A stretch of 64,000 nt of DNA from Halarcobacter ebronensis. Lineage in GTDB: Bacteria > Campylobacterota > Campylobacteria > Campylobacterales > Arcobacteraceae. Numbering within the stretch: position 1 is the stretch's first letter; each line of letters opens with the position of its first letter. The position numbers and the translations under genes were made by a program. The notes below the pieces were generated by a model. It was not told the origin of the DNA. It saw only the letters and a list, made by a program, of their open reading frames with translations, and made no database searches. The stretch lies in the NCBI RefSeq assembly GCF_013201825.1, contig NZ_CP053836.1, forward strand, positions 1,116,001-1,180,000, read 5' to 3'. Of the stretch, positions 36,241 to 44,567 are shown piece after piece.

Positions 36241-36606
36241 TTTTTTGTGCCCACTTGCGTGGTGTACAAACTCTCTTGCGAGAGGAGTGCTTTTAATACT
36301 TTTTTATAGAAAAAAGTATTGCCTGTGCTTGCACTCTCTTTGAAAAAAACTACCAACGGCTTCACTGTTTGCTACGCAAATACCCTCAAAGAGCTTTAAC
36401 AACGCGTCTGGTTGTTTTGGCGCAACCTTTTTCAATAAAAAGGTTGTAAGAGTGACCTACGCTAGGCACAAGAGAGATTTTATCTTTTGGCATAAAAGAT
36501 TGTAAACACTTTGCGAAGCAAGTGTAAAAGAGATTTAAACCCAAAACACCAAATTCCTAACTTATATTAAAAATATGCTAAAATTTTTCCATATTGAAAG
36601 GTCATA
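36241..36606. repeat. Hairpin-array spacer between group-2 hydrogenase genes
   Basis: This 366-bp gap has no gene but at least eight consecutive short inverted repeats. They are CCAC-TTGC-GTGG (36251-36262), CTCTC-TTGC-GAGAG (36271-36284), AATACTTTTTT-ATAG-AAAAAAGTATT (36295-36320), CTCTTTGA...TCAAAGAG (36336-36393) enclosing TTTGC-TAC-GCAAA (36368-36380), CAACCTTTTT-CAAT-AAAAAGGTTG (36423-36446), CCTA-CGC-TAGG (36456-36466), ATCTTTT-GGCAT-AAAAGAT (36482-36500), and ACACTTTGC-GAA-GCAAGTGT (36506-36525). The GC content is visibly higher than neighbouring gaps. It could be a mobile palindromic element, a structured RNA, or a transcription-attenuating leader. Confidence 0.7.
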
Positions 36607-37962
36607 ATGAAAACAGTTGATATTATTGAAAGAATTGAAGGCGAAGCAAAACTTGTATGCCAATGGGATAATAATAGAATCAAAGATGCAAGAATAGAGT
36701 TTTTAAACTTTAGAGGTTTTGAGTATATTTTAGAAAATAAAGCGCCACTTGATGCTTTAGTTTATACGCCAAGAATTTGTGGAATTTGTGGTCAAGCCCA
36801 TTTGAAAGCTACTGTTGAAGCTTTGGAAGATATTTATAAAAATATTGGAGCTGAACTTAAAGTTACAAAAAAAGCAAAACTTTTAAGAGAAATTGGGCTT
36901 AATATTGAGATTATTGATTCACATATAAAATGGTTTTACATGTTTATTATGCCAGATATGATTAAACTTTCAAAAAGAGATTTTTCTAGTTATGAACCTC
37001 TTCATGGTGAAAAATGGCTTAAAGGTTTATCAACAGCAAGTGAAACAATAAAAGCTTTAGCTGTTATTGGTGGACAGTGGCCCCATACCTCATATATGAT
37101 TCCAGGTGGAGTTGTAAGTGATCCTACACTTTTTGATTTAACTACAATGAACAACTACTTAGATAGTGCAATAAATTTTTTTGAGAAACAGTTTGTTGGA
37201 GTTGATTTTGAAACTTATCTCTCTTTTTCAAAAATAGATGAACTAACAAATATAAAAGGTGATTTTAAAGATTTTATAGATTTATGTTATGAAAATAACT
37301 TTAATGAAATAGGTAGAAGTCACAATAGACATATTGTTCTATCTTCAAGTTCCCTTTTTAAAATGGGAAAAGTTAATAAAAGATTGACTAATAAAATAGA
37401 TTTTGAAAGAATAGAGGAGAATAGTGATTACACTTTTAATGTAGATAAGAATTTGCAAAATAGTAACTCTTATACTTGGTCAAAAAGTGTAAAGTATGGA
37501 AACAATTTTTATGAAACAGGACCTCTTTCAAGAGCTGTAGTTTCAAAAAGAGAGTTCCTTTCAGCTCTATATGAAAACTATCAAGACTCTGTTTTAGTTA
37601 GAGTTATGGCAAGAATGGATGAGTTGGCACATCTTCTTTACAATACAAAAAAACTTATAAAAGAGATAAATATAAGTGAAGAATCAGCAACAAAAGTTAG
37701 TTACTCTTTAAATGATATTAATAGTGCAGAAGGTCAAGGTGTTGTTGAAGCAAGTAGAGGTTCTTTATACCATAAAGTAACAATAGAAGAGGGAAAAATT
37801 CAGAAATATGATGTAATTACACCAACAGTATGGAATCTAGGTCCTGGAAGTTTAGATAATCAATCAATTGCACAAAAAGCAATAATTGGCTTAGACTCAA
37901 TTGAAAAAGCACAAATAGTTTTAAGAAGTTTTGATGTTTGTTCTGTATGTACTACACACTAA
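36607..37962 (+). CDS. Group-2-like [NiFe]-hydrogenase large subunit without C-terminal extension
   Basis: The 451-residue protein has the Ni-binding L1 motif RICGICGQAH near 57-66 and L2 DVCSVCTTH as its last residues. Most large subunits carry DPCxxCxxH followed by a 5-25 residue extension that a protease removes after Ni insertion. Here translation stops right after the His, as in sensor hydrogenases of the HupV/HoxC type, so no HydD processing is needed. The usual Pro of DPC is Val. There is no twin-arginine partner signal, so the pair is cytoplasmic. A clean AAAGG site precedes the ATG. Confidence 0.87.
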   Translation: MKTVDIIERIEGEAKLVCQWDNNRIKDARIEFLNFRGFEYILENKAPLDALVYTPRICGICGQAHLKATVEALEDIYKNIGAELKVTKKAKLLREIGLNIEIIDSHIKWFYMFIMPDMIKLSKRDFSSYEPLHGEKWLKGLSTASETIKALAVIGGQWPHTSYMIPGGVVSDPTLFDLTTMNNYLDSAINFFEKQFVGVDFETYLSFSKIDELTNIKGDFKDFIDLCYENNFNEIGRSHNRHIVLSSSSLFKMGKVNKRLTNKIDFERIEENSDYTFNVDKNLQNSNSYTWSKSVKYGNNFYETGPLSRAVVSKREFLSALYENYQDSVLVRVMARMDELAHLLYNTKKLIKEINISEESATKVSYSLNDINSAEGQGVVEASRGSLYHKVTIEEGKIQKYDVITPTVWNLGPGSLDNQSIAQKAIIGLDSIEKAQIVLRSFDVCSVCTTH

Positions 37963-38190
37963 AAATGTTTCTCTTAGTAACAATACAAATATAAAATAAA
38001 ACTTAAATCTAATATAAAAAAAGTTATCTTAGTTTGCGACAAATTATGTCTACTTTATGTAACATCCATCCTATAGCACTTTTTATCTCTTCTCAAAAAA
38101 ATTAAATAATTTATTAAAAATATATAAAAATAATTAATTATTTATTATAAGAAAAACTTAAGTACCTAAAAGTTATTTTTTCATTACTGC

Positions 38191-38208
38191 TAAATGAATA
38201 TTCATTTA
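38191..38208. promoter_or_regulatory. Perfect palindrome TAAATGAATATTCATTTA before hydA1
   Basis: The 18-base sequence is a perfect palindrome with the ATGAA-N2-TTCAT core at 38194-38205. It lies 12 bases before the GGAGAGG ribosome site of hydA1, so a bound protein would sit on or just after the transcription start. The same core is upstream of tetR and hydA2. Confidence 0.6.
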
Positions 38209-38230
38209 AATAAGACAAAGGAGAGGTTAT

Positions 38231-39472
38231 ATGGTTGATTCTCATGAGATGGTAAAAAAAGTTTTTACCCAGAATTCTGCTAGAGTCGATACAAATAAAG
38301 GTGATGCATATTATAGTTCGCTTTTTGAAAAAGCAAAAACTAGATTAGAGGCATTAAGAAAGCAACCAGCGCTTAAAGACATTGATATGATGGGTATTGT
38401 TGAAAGTGAAGGTGTAAATAGAAGAGATTTTATGAAATGGGCAAGTGCAACAACTGCTACATTAATGTTACCTCCTATGTTTACTCCACTTGTTGCACAA
38501 GCTACAGAACTTATGAACAGAGTTCCTGTAATTTGGATTGAGTTACAAGACTGTGCAGGTAACTCAGAAGCTCTATTAAGATCTTCTGCTCCTACAGTTG
38601 ATGATCTAATATTTGATGTTTTAAGTTTAGAATTTCATGAAACTATTATGGCTGCTTCTGGACATCAAGCAGATGCACAATTAGAAGATGCAATTGAACA
38701 CTTTAAAGGTAAATATATTCTTTTTGTTGAGGGTGCAATTCCAACAGCTATGAATGGACAATATGGAACAATAGGTGCAAGTGGTGAAACCTTTAAAGAG
38801 CATTTAGAGAGACTTTCAAAAGATGCTGCTGCTGTTGTTGCTGTTGGAACCTGTGCAACTTTTGGTGGGATTCCTGCTGCTGCTCCAAATCCAACAGGTG
38901 CAGTTGGAGTTATGAATATTGTAAAAGGTAAACCTGTTATTAATATTCCTGCATGTCCTGCAAACCCAGCTAATATGGTCGGTGTTGTTTTACATTATGT
39001 TTTAACTGGACAAGTTCCAGAACTTGACTCACTATTAAGACCAAAATTTGCATTTGGTTATAGAATTCACGATAACTGTGAAAGAAGAGCTCACTTTGAT
39101 GCTGGTGAATTTGTTGAAGAGTGGGGAGATATTGGAGCTAAAAACAACTTCTGTTTATATAAAATGGGATGTAAAGGTCCTATGACATTTAATAACTGTT
39201 CTATCATTAGATATAACGAAGGTGCAAACTGGCCTATTGGTGTAGGTCGAGGATGTATTGGTTGTTCTGAACCTGATTTTTGGGATAAATATGCATATGA
39301 AAGACCAATGGCTGATGCAAATATTAAGGCTCCAACAGGTGGAGTTGAAAAAACAGTTGATCAATTCGGGCTTGGATTATTAACAGCAACAGCAGTTGGT
39401 ATTGGTGTGCACGCAGTTACAAGTGCTGCAATTGGAAAAAGAACAGTTCATAGCGAAGATGGAGATGAATAA
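38231..39472 (+). CDS. hydA: Periplasmic [NiFe]-hydrogenase small subunit, first copy
   Basis: The 413-residue HydA has an unusually long N-terminal extension before the Tat signal, with the twin arginines at 64-65 (NRRDFMKW) and a hydrophobic stretch to about 90. The mature part holds three Fe-S clusters. The proximal motif is D-C108-A-G-N111-SEALLR, where most group 1 enzymes have CTGC, so one cluster ligand is replaced by Asn. The remaining ligands are intact: VGTCATFGG, PACPANP, HDNCERRAHFDAGEF, CLYKMGC, NNCSII and GRGCIGCSEP. A C-terminal membrane helix (about 380-400) anchors it. It overlaps hydB by one base. Confidence 0.9.
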   Translation: MVDSHEMVKKVFTQNSARVDTNKGDAYYSSLFEKAKTRLEALRKQPALKDIDMMGIVESEGVNRRDFMKWASATTATLMLPPMFTPLVAQATELMNRVPVIWIELQDCAGNSEALLRSSAPTVDDLIFDVLSLEFHETIMAASGHQADAQLEDAIEHFKGKYILFVEGAIPTAMNGQYGTIGASGETFKEHLERLSKDAAAVVAVGTCATFGGIPAAAPNPTGAVGVMNIVKGKPVINIPACPANPANMVGVVLHYVLTGQVPELDSLLRPKFAFGYRIHDNCERRAHFDAGEFVEEWGDIGAKNNFCLYKMGCKGPMTFNNCSIIRYNEGANWPIGVGRGCIGCSEPDFWDKYAYERPMADANIKAPTGGVEKTVDQFGLGLLTATAVGIGVHAVTSAAIGKRTVHSEDGDE

Positions 39473-41208
39473 TGAGTAAACACGTAGTAATTGATCCAAT
39501 AACAAGGATTGAAGGGCACTTAAGAATTGAAGCAGTTATTGATGAAAATAATGTGATCACAGAGGCATACAGTTCTTCTACAATGTTTAGGGGAATTGAA
39601 GAGATTTTAAAAGGAAGAGACCCAAGAGACTGTGGTCTTTTAGCAATGAGAATCTGTGGTGTTTGTACAGGTACTCACTACCAAAGAAGTATTGAAGCAG
39701 TTGAGCATGCTTTTGGTGTTACAATTCCTAAAAATGCTAGAATTGTTAGAAACTTAATGCAAGGTGCTTTATATCTTCATGACCATATTGTTCACTTCTA
39801 TCATCTACATGCATTAGACTGGGTTGATATTACAAAAGCTTTAGAAGCTGATCCAAAAGCAGCTGTTGCTGAAGCTCAAAAATGGGCTAAATTGTCTGGA
39901 CAAAGACCTTGGAATGCTAGTGAAGATGTATTTGCAGAAGTACAAGCAAGGGTTACAAAATATGTAAAACAAGGAAGACTTGGGGTATTTGGAAATGCTT
40001 ATTGGGGAAGTAAAGCTTATAAACTAACTCCTGAGCAAAATCTAATTGGTCTTTCTCACTATCTTGATGCTTTAGATTTACAAAGAAAAATTGCAAAAGC
40101 TCAAGCTATTTTTGGTGGTAAAAATCCACATCCACAATCAATTGTTGTTGGTGGAGTAACTTGTGTACAAGATATTAAAAATCCTGCAAGAATTGCAGAG
40201 TTTAAAGATATTATTCAATTGGCACAAAAATTTATCAAACAAGCATATTTACCTGATGTTTATATGGCTGGAACTATGTATGCAGATGAAGCACTTGAAG
40301 GTGTTGGTGGTGGTTTAGGAAACTATATGTCTTATGGTGACTTTAACTTAGATGATACACCATTTTATGAAGCTAAAAAACTTTTCCCTAGTGGAATTGT
40401 TTTAAATAAAGATTTAACAAAAGTTTTTGATTTAGACCAATCTAAAATTACTGAAGATGTTACTCACTCTTGGTATGAGGGAACTGATAATCTTCACCCA
40501 TTTAATGGAAAAACAAATCCTAACTATACAGGATTTAAAGAGAAAAAAGATGGGATTGCATATTTAGATGTGGAGAAAAAATACTCTTGGATTAAATCAC
40601 CACTTTATGATGATCAAAGAATGGAAGTTGGACCACTAGCTAGAATGATAGTTGGTGTAGCAAAAGGGGATGAAAGAATTACAAAATATGTAACAACTTT
40701 CCTTAAAAATGGAAATCTTCCTACTTCTGTATTATTCTCTACTGTAGGAAGAACAGCTGGAAGAGCTATTGAAACAGAACTTATGGCAGAAGCAATTTTA
40801 GAGTGGTGTGATGAACTAGCTAAAAATGCAGCAGCTGGGGATTTATCTACTTGGACAGAGTTTGATTTTGACAAAGTTGCAAAAGACGCGCAAGGTTATG
40901 GTATGGCTGAAGCACCAAGAGGTGGTTTGGGTCACTGGGTTAAAATCAAAGATGGAAAAGTTGTAAATTATCAAGCAGTTGTTCCATCAACTTGGAATGC
41001 AGCTCCAAAAGATTACAAAGGTAGAATGGGAGCTTATGAGGCTTCTTTAGTTGGAACTAAAGTAGTTGATCCAGATCAACCATTAGAGATTATTAGAACA
41101 GTGCATAGTTTTGACCCTTGTATCGCTTGTGCAGTTCACATTGTAGATACAAAAGGCAAAGAATTGGCAGTATACAAAGTAGATCCAGTAGGAGGATGCC
41201 GTGCCTAA
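39472..41208 (+). CDS. hydB: [NiFe]-hydrogenase large subunit, first copy
   Basis: The 578-residue catalytic subunit has the N-terminal DPITRIEGHLRIE block, L1 MRICGVCTGTHYQRS, and L2 FDPCIACAVH followed by a 21-residue extension to be cleaved after the His. The four Ni-Fe cysteines are present. The enzyme splits H2 in the periplasm after Tat export in complex with HydA. The start overlaps the hydA stop (TAATG). The extension implies processing by the downstream HydD. Confidence 0.93.
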   Translation: MSKHVVIDPITRIEGHLRIEAVIDENNVITEAYSSSTMFRGIEEILKGRDPRDCGLLAMRICGVCTGTHYQRSIEAVEHAFGVTIPKNARIVRNLMQGALYLHDHIVHFYHLHALDWVDITKALEADPKAAVAEAQKWAKLSGQRPWNASEDVFAEVQARVTKYVKQGRLGVFGNAYWGSKAYKLTPEQNLIGLSHYLDALDLQRKIAKAQAIFGGKNPHPQSIVVGGVTCVQDIKNPARIAEFKDIIQLAQKFIKQAYLPDVYMAGTMYADEALEGVGGGLGNYMSYGDFNLDDTPFYEAKKLFPSGIVLNKDLTKVFDLDQSKITEDVTHSWYEGTDNLHPFNGKTNPNYTGFKEKKDGIAYLDVEKKYSWIKSPLYDDQRMEVGPLARMIVGVAKGDERITKYVTTFLKNGNLPTSVLFSTVGRTAGRAIETELMAEAILEWCDELAKNAAAGDLSTWTEFDFDKVAKDAQGYGMAEAPRGGLGHWVKIKDGKVVNYQAVVPSTWNAAPKDYKGRMGAYEASLVGTKVVDPDQPLEIIRTVHSFDPCIACAVHIVDTKGKELAVYKVDPVGGCRA

Positions 41209-41935
41209 AATGAAGCGGGTTGAGAGAATGACTCCAATCATGCGAACCATTCACTGGATGAATGCTATTTGTATGGTTGTTGCAGTTATAACCGGGCTAT
41301 ATATAGGTCATCCATATTATCAAACATTTATTGCAGATCCTGCAGTTGATAAATATGTGATGGCATGGAATAGATGGGGACATTTTATTGTTGCTATTAT
41401 ATTTGATGTTACAGCAATTTTAATTGGTTATTTGTATCTTTTCTCTAGATTTGAAAAACCATATAAAAAGATTTTGCCAACAAAAAGAAATTTTGTAGAG
41501 TTTTGTGAGGTTTTCTTCAACTTAATTACTTTTAATAGAAGAAAAAAATTTGATACAGAGTATAGTGATAGTTATAACATTATGTTCTTTACTCTATTTC
41601 ATATTCTATTAGTATTTATGTTGTTAACTGGTCTTCAAATGTATGTTCATGGGCTAGCTTCAGGGCATAGTTCAATTGGTGCATGGTGGCCTTGGATTCT
41701 TCACGTATCTACTGATTGGACACTTTGGGTATTTGGTGGAAATATGGGTGTTAGAATTGCTCACCACACTGCAATGTATATTTTGATTATGTGGGTTATG
41801 TCACATATTTATTATCAAATCTGGAGAACTATCTTCTGGAGAGAGGGTGATATTAATATTGTATTTGGTGGTACAAAATTTGTTAACAAAAGCATTGTTA
41901 ACTCAAAAGGTGAAGTTGAAACTCACGGAAAATAG
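41201..41935 (+). CDS. hydC: Hydrogenase cytochrome b subunit, first copy
   Basis: The 244-residue membrane protein starts at GTG 41201, because AGGAGG lies 5 bases before it; the ATG at 41210 is too far. It has four transmembrane helices with haem-ligating histidines in TIHWMNAICM, NRWGHFIVAI, LLTGLQMYVHG and VRIAHHTAMYILIMW. It passes electrons from the HydAB dimer to menaquinone. It overlaps hydB by 8 bases. A strong terminator follows immediately, separating it from hydD. Confidence 0.9.
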   Translation: MPKMKRVERMTPIMRTIHWMNAICMVVAVITGLYIGHPYYQTFIADPAVDKYVMAWNRWGHFIVAIIFDVTAILIGYLYLFSRFEKPYKKILPTKRNFVEFCEVFFNLITFNRRKKFDTEYSDSYNIMFFTLFHILLVFMLLTGLQMYVHGLASGHSSIGAWWPWILHVSTDWTLWVFGGNMGVRIAHHTAMYILIMWVMSHIYYQIWRTIFWREGDINIVFGGTKFVNKSIVNSKGEVETHGK

Positions 41936-41954
41936 AAAATTTGTTTCTATTTGT

Positions 41955-41990
41955 AATAGGCTGTGACAAAATGTTGCAGCCTATTTTTTT
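41955..41990 (+). terminator. Strong terminator between hydC1 and hydD1
   Basis: AATAGGCTGTGACA-AAA-TGTTGCAGCCTATT forms a 14-bp stem including two G-U pairs, followed by TTTTTT. It lies between the structural and maturation genes of the first hyd set. The second set has no such break. Confidence 0.82.
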
Positions 41991-42070
41991 ATAAAAGTTT
42001 ATTTGAGTTAAAATATAAATTATAAATATAATATTTAATTTTAATAAATTTTTAAAGTTTAGGGATTTTT

Positions 42071-42646
42071 ATGAACAATATAGTTATTGGAGTTGGGAAT
42101 TTATTATTCAAAGATGAGGGTGTAGGTATTTATGCTGCAAAATATTTAAAAGAGAATTTTAAATTTGACGACAATTTAGAGATTATTGAAGGTGGAACAT
42201 TAGGTTTTAAACTAATGACTTACTTTCAAGAGTATGATAATGTAATAATTTTAGATACTGTCTCTATTGAAGATAGAGCAGGGGAGATATATAGACTCCC
42301 TTCTGATGTATTGTTGGGACTTGGACAATATAGAAAAACTGCACACGAAGTAGAGATTGTTGAAATGCTTGAGATCTGCTCAGTTTTAGATAAACATGCA
42401 GAAGTTACTATTTTAGGAATAATTCCAGAAGATATTGTTACTGTTGAAATTGGACTTACCAAAACAATAGAGGACAAATTTGAAGAGTATATAGCACAAG
42501 CTTTAAAAGAGATTGAAACAACTGGAAGTAAAATTGAAAAAATCAATAATAAAAGTGTAAAAGATATTGCTTTAGAACTAATTGGAAGTTACAACGGGGA
42601 ACATTTAAATAGGATTCCAAATGAGGAAGATACCACATGGAGCTAA
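42071..42646 (+). CDS. hydD: Hydrogenase maturation protease, first copy
   Basis: The 191-residue protein belongs to the HyaD/HydD endopeptidase family, with GVGNLLFKDEGVGIYAAKYL (Ni-contacting Glu), IILDTVSIED with the catalytic Asp, and TAHEVEIVEML with the His. It cleaves the C-terminal tail of HydB after nickel insertion. It overlaps hydE by 10 bases. The C-terminal 30 residues are an extra tail relative to HyaD. Confidence 0.9.
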   Translation: MNNIVIGVGNLLFKDEGVGIYAAKYLKENFKFDDNLEIIEGGTLGFKLMTYFQEYDNVIILDTVSIEDRAGEIYRLPSDVLLGLGQYRKTAHEVEIVEMLEICSVLDKHAEVTILGIIPEDIVTVEIGLTKTIEDKFEEYIAQALKEIETTGSKIEKINNKSVKDIALELIGSYNGEHLNRIPNEEDTTWS

Positions 42647-44172
42647 TTTATAAAATAGATTTTAATAGTACAAATTTTTATTTTAAAAATATCATTGATT
42701 GTATAATAAAAGAATCAAAAGTTAATGCTAACTCTAAAATGTATAAAGGTTTTATCCTTTTAATATGTGACGATATTCAAGAGAATATAGAAAAACTATT
42801 TAAAGAGTTAGAGACTAGACTTCCTTTATCTATTTTTTTATCAAATTCTGAAGTATTAGAGAGCTTTGATTATGAAAAATATGAAGAGATTGAAGATAAA
42901 GATATTAAAATTAATCTTACATTAATGACAAATGATCAAATAAAAAAGATACTAGAAGAGAATCATATAGACTTTTCAAATGATATAAATAAGATAAAAG
43001 AGGGCGGAATTTCAAGATTTGAAACAAATAATGGCTTAAAAGATTTTTTCCTTCCATCAAAGAAGTTAAGAGAGCTTTTTGAATCAAGGGGACATGAAGT
43101 TAAACTTTTAATTACAAATATAAATGCAGCCTCAAACCTTTTGGAGATTTCTCAAAAAGATTTACAACTTCTATGTTCAATAGAGAGACCTTTAGTAAAA
43201 CTAAAATTTAAACTTTTAGAAAACAGGGATAAAGAGTACTCAAACACAAGATTTATCTATGCAAAAATTCCTGATGATAAAGAGACAGTGTTATTCTCAA
43301 ATGCTTTAAAAAACAGTGGAATTGATTTTGTTTTATATATTAATGATGATATTTATCAAAACGGATTAAAAGTTACATATAATGATAAACAAAACATTAT
43401 AATCCATGGAGAAAAAACGCTATTTCCTAAATATGACTATAAATTAAATAGAAAAGTAATTTGTGCAAAAGACTATTTTGATGAATATGGATCAGTTTTT
43501 AGAGCTACTCTTTGTCAGTTTAATAAAAAAGATGTTCCAGTTGCAGGAGCATATTTTTCATATAATAGTGAGAACTCTTCTATTTTAGTAAATCTTCCTG
43601 AAGTTGGTCAAAAAGATATTATACATATTCCAAATATTGTAAGTAGTGTTGATAACTGTTTAGAAGATATAAAATCAATTGATGAAAATTGCAATAGATT
43701 AGTTGAAAATTATAAAATAAAATTTCCTGAATTTTTTGAAAAAGAGTTTAATAATAGAAATAGTAATGGATTTGGGACAATTTTAAATATTTTATCTTAT
43801 CTCTTAGGAATGAGAGATTATAAAGAGTTTGAAGATACGGCTTTATTGTATAGTGCAAAAGGTGGTATTCAAATTGATATGAATCTAATAAAAATTGATG
43901 GCAAAAACTATTTAGATTATAGAAGAGTTATACAAAGTTCAATGAGCTATCTTTTAGCTGGAGTTGAAAAGAGTATGATTGCTTACTCATTCTATGAAAG
44001 TTTATCAGAGTTTTTAGTGGATAATATTAATAAAATAGACAAAGAGATAAGAATCAATGATTTAATTCTTTGTGGAAATATGTTTGCAAATACAATACTG
44101 TTAACAAAACTAAATAAGAATCTAAAAAATGTAAATATTCTTATCTCTAAAGAGTATCCAATAGATTTATAG
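42637..44172 (+). CDS. hydE: HydE hydrogenase maturation protein, HypF-like and lacking zinc fingers
   Basis: The 511-residue protein resembles Wolinella-type HydE. Its C-terminal third is a degenerate version of the HypF Kae1-like domain: SYLLAGVEKSMIAYSFYESL and LILCGNMFANTILL correspond to HypF positions ending LTGGVFQNRTLL. The acylphosphatase and zinc-finger parts are absent, and the middle is unique. It follows hydD with a 10-base overlap. HydE is needed for hydrogenase maturation in Wolinella (from memory). The catalytic role is unknown. Confidence 0.78.
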   Translation: MELIYKIDFNSTNFYFKNIIDCIIKESKVNANSKMYKGFILLICDDIQENIEKLFKELETRLPLSIFLSNSEVLESFDYEKYEEIEDKDIKINLTLMTNDQIKKILEENHIDFSNDINKIKEGGISRFETNNGLKDFFLPSKKLRELFESRGHEVKLLITNINAASNLLEISQKDLQLLCSIERPLVKLKFKLLENRDKEYSNTRFIYAKIPDDKETVLFSNALKNSGIDFVLYINDDIYQNGLKVTYNDKQNIIIHGEKTLFPKYDYKLNRKVICAKDYFDEYGSVFRATLCQFNKKDVPVAGAYFSYNSENSSILVNLPEVGQKDIIHIPNIVSSVDNCLEDIKSIDENCNRLVENYKIKFPEFFEKEFNNRNSNGFGTILNILSYLLGMRDYKEFEDTALLYSAKGGIQIDMNLIKIDGKNYLDYRRVIQSSMSYLLAGVEKSMIAYSFYESLSEFLVDNINKIDKEIRINDLILCGNMFANTILLTKLNKNLKNVNILISKEYPIDL

Positions 44173-44221
44173 TAAAAAATAAATTACCAAATTAATTAAA
44201 AATCATTATTTTATCTTCTAA

Positions 44222-44256
44222 AATTAGATTTATTAGTTTTACTAATAAATCTAATT
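44222..44256. repeat. Perfect 16-bp inverted repeat with TTT loop
   Basis: AATTAGATTTATTAGT (44222-44237) pairs perfectly with ACTAATAAATCTAATT (44241-44256) around TTT. It is almost pure A/T, with no T run after it. It could be a terminator of hydDE1 or a DNA-level site. Confidence 0.6.
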
Positions 44257-44466
44257 ATTATGAAAATCACAAAAAAATAACCAATATTAAAAAATAGTGT
44301 AAAAATAATGTAATAAAAAGGGAGAAAAAAGGGAGGAAATTAGGCACACCTTTGTCACTATTTTGACACAAAATATAAAAAAGAATTATAAATTTATATA
44401 AATTTAAAAAAATTATTAATCTTTTAGTTAAAGTTAAGTTTAAGTCGTGTAATATTTCTACTAAAC

Positions 44467-44480
44467 AATGAATATTCATT
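44467..44480. promoter_or_regulatory. AATGAATATTCATT palindrome before hydA2
   Basis: This is a perfect 14-base palindrome with the same ATGAA-N2-TTCAT core (44468-44479) as before hydA1 and tetR. It is about 90 bases upstream of the hydA2 start. A wider TTTGAA...TTCAAA element sits at 44536-44557 closer to the start. Confidence 0.58.
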
Positions 44481-44567
44481 CAAAAATTTGATTTGAGTCA
44501 ATTTTTATTGAAACAATTTTTATTAAAATTTGATGTTTGAACGAACAATTATTCAAAAGGATTGGTT

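Larger units (their letters stand above)
44173..44567. other. 395-bp promoter region of the second hyd set
   Basis: The gap contains a perfect 16-bp inverted repeat at 44222-44256 and, nearer the gene, the TetR-like palindrome at 44467-44480. No gene is present. The region is very AT-rich. The promoter of hydA2 presumably lies between the two elements and the start. Confidence 0.55.

Noticed and set aside
37963-38230. Sigma-54 promoter before hydA1
   Set aside because: I found no GG-N10-GC core with correct spacing in this gap, so NtrC-type HoxA control is not supported here.
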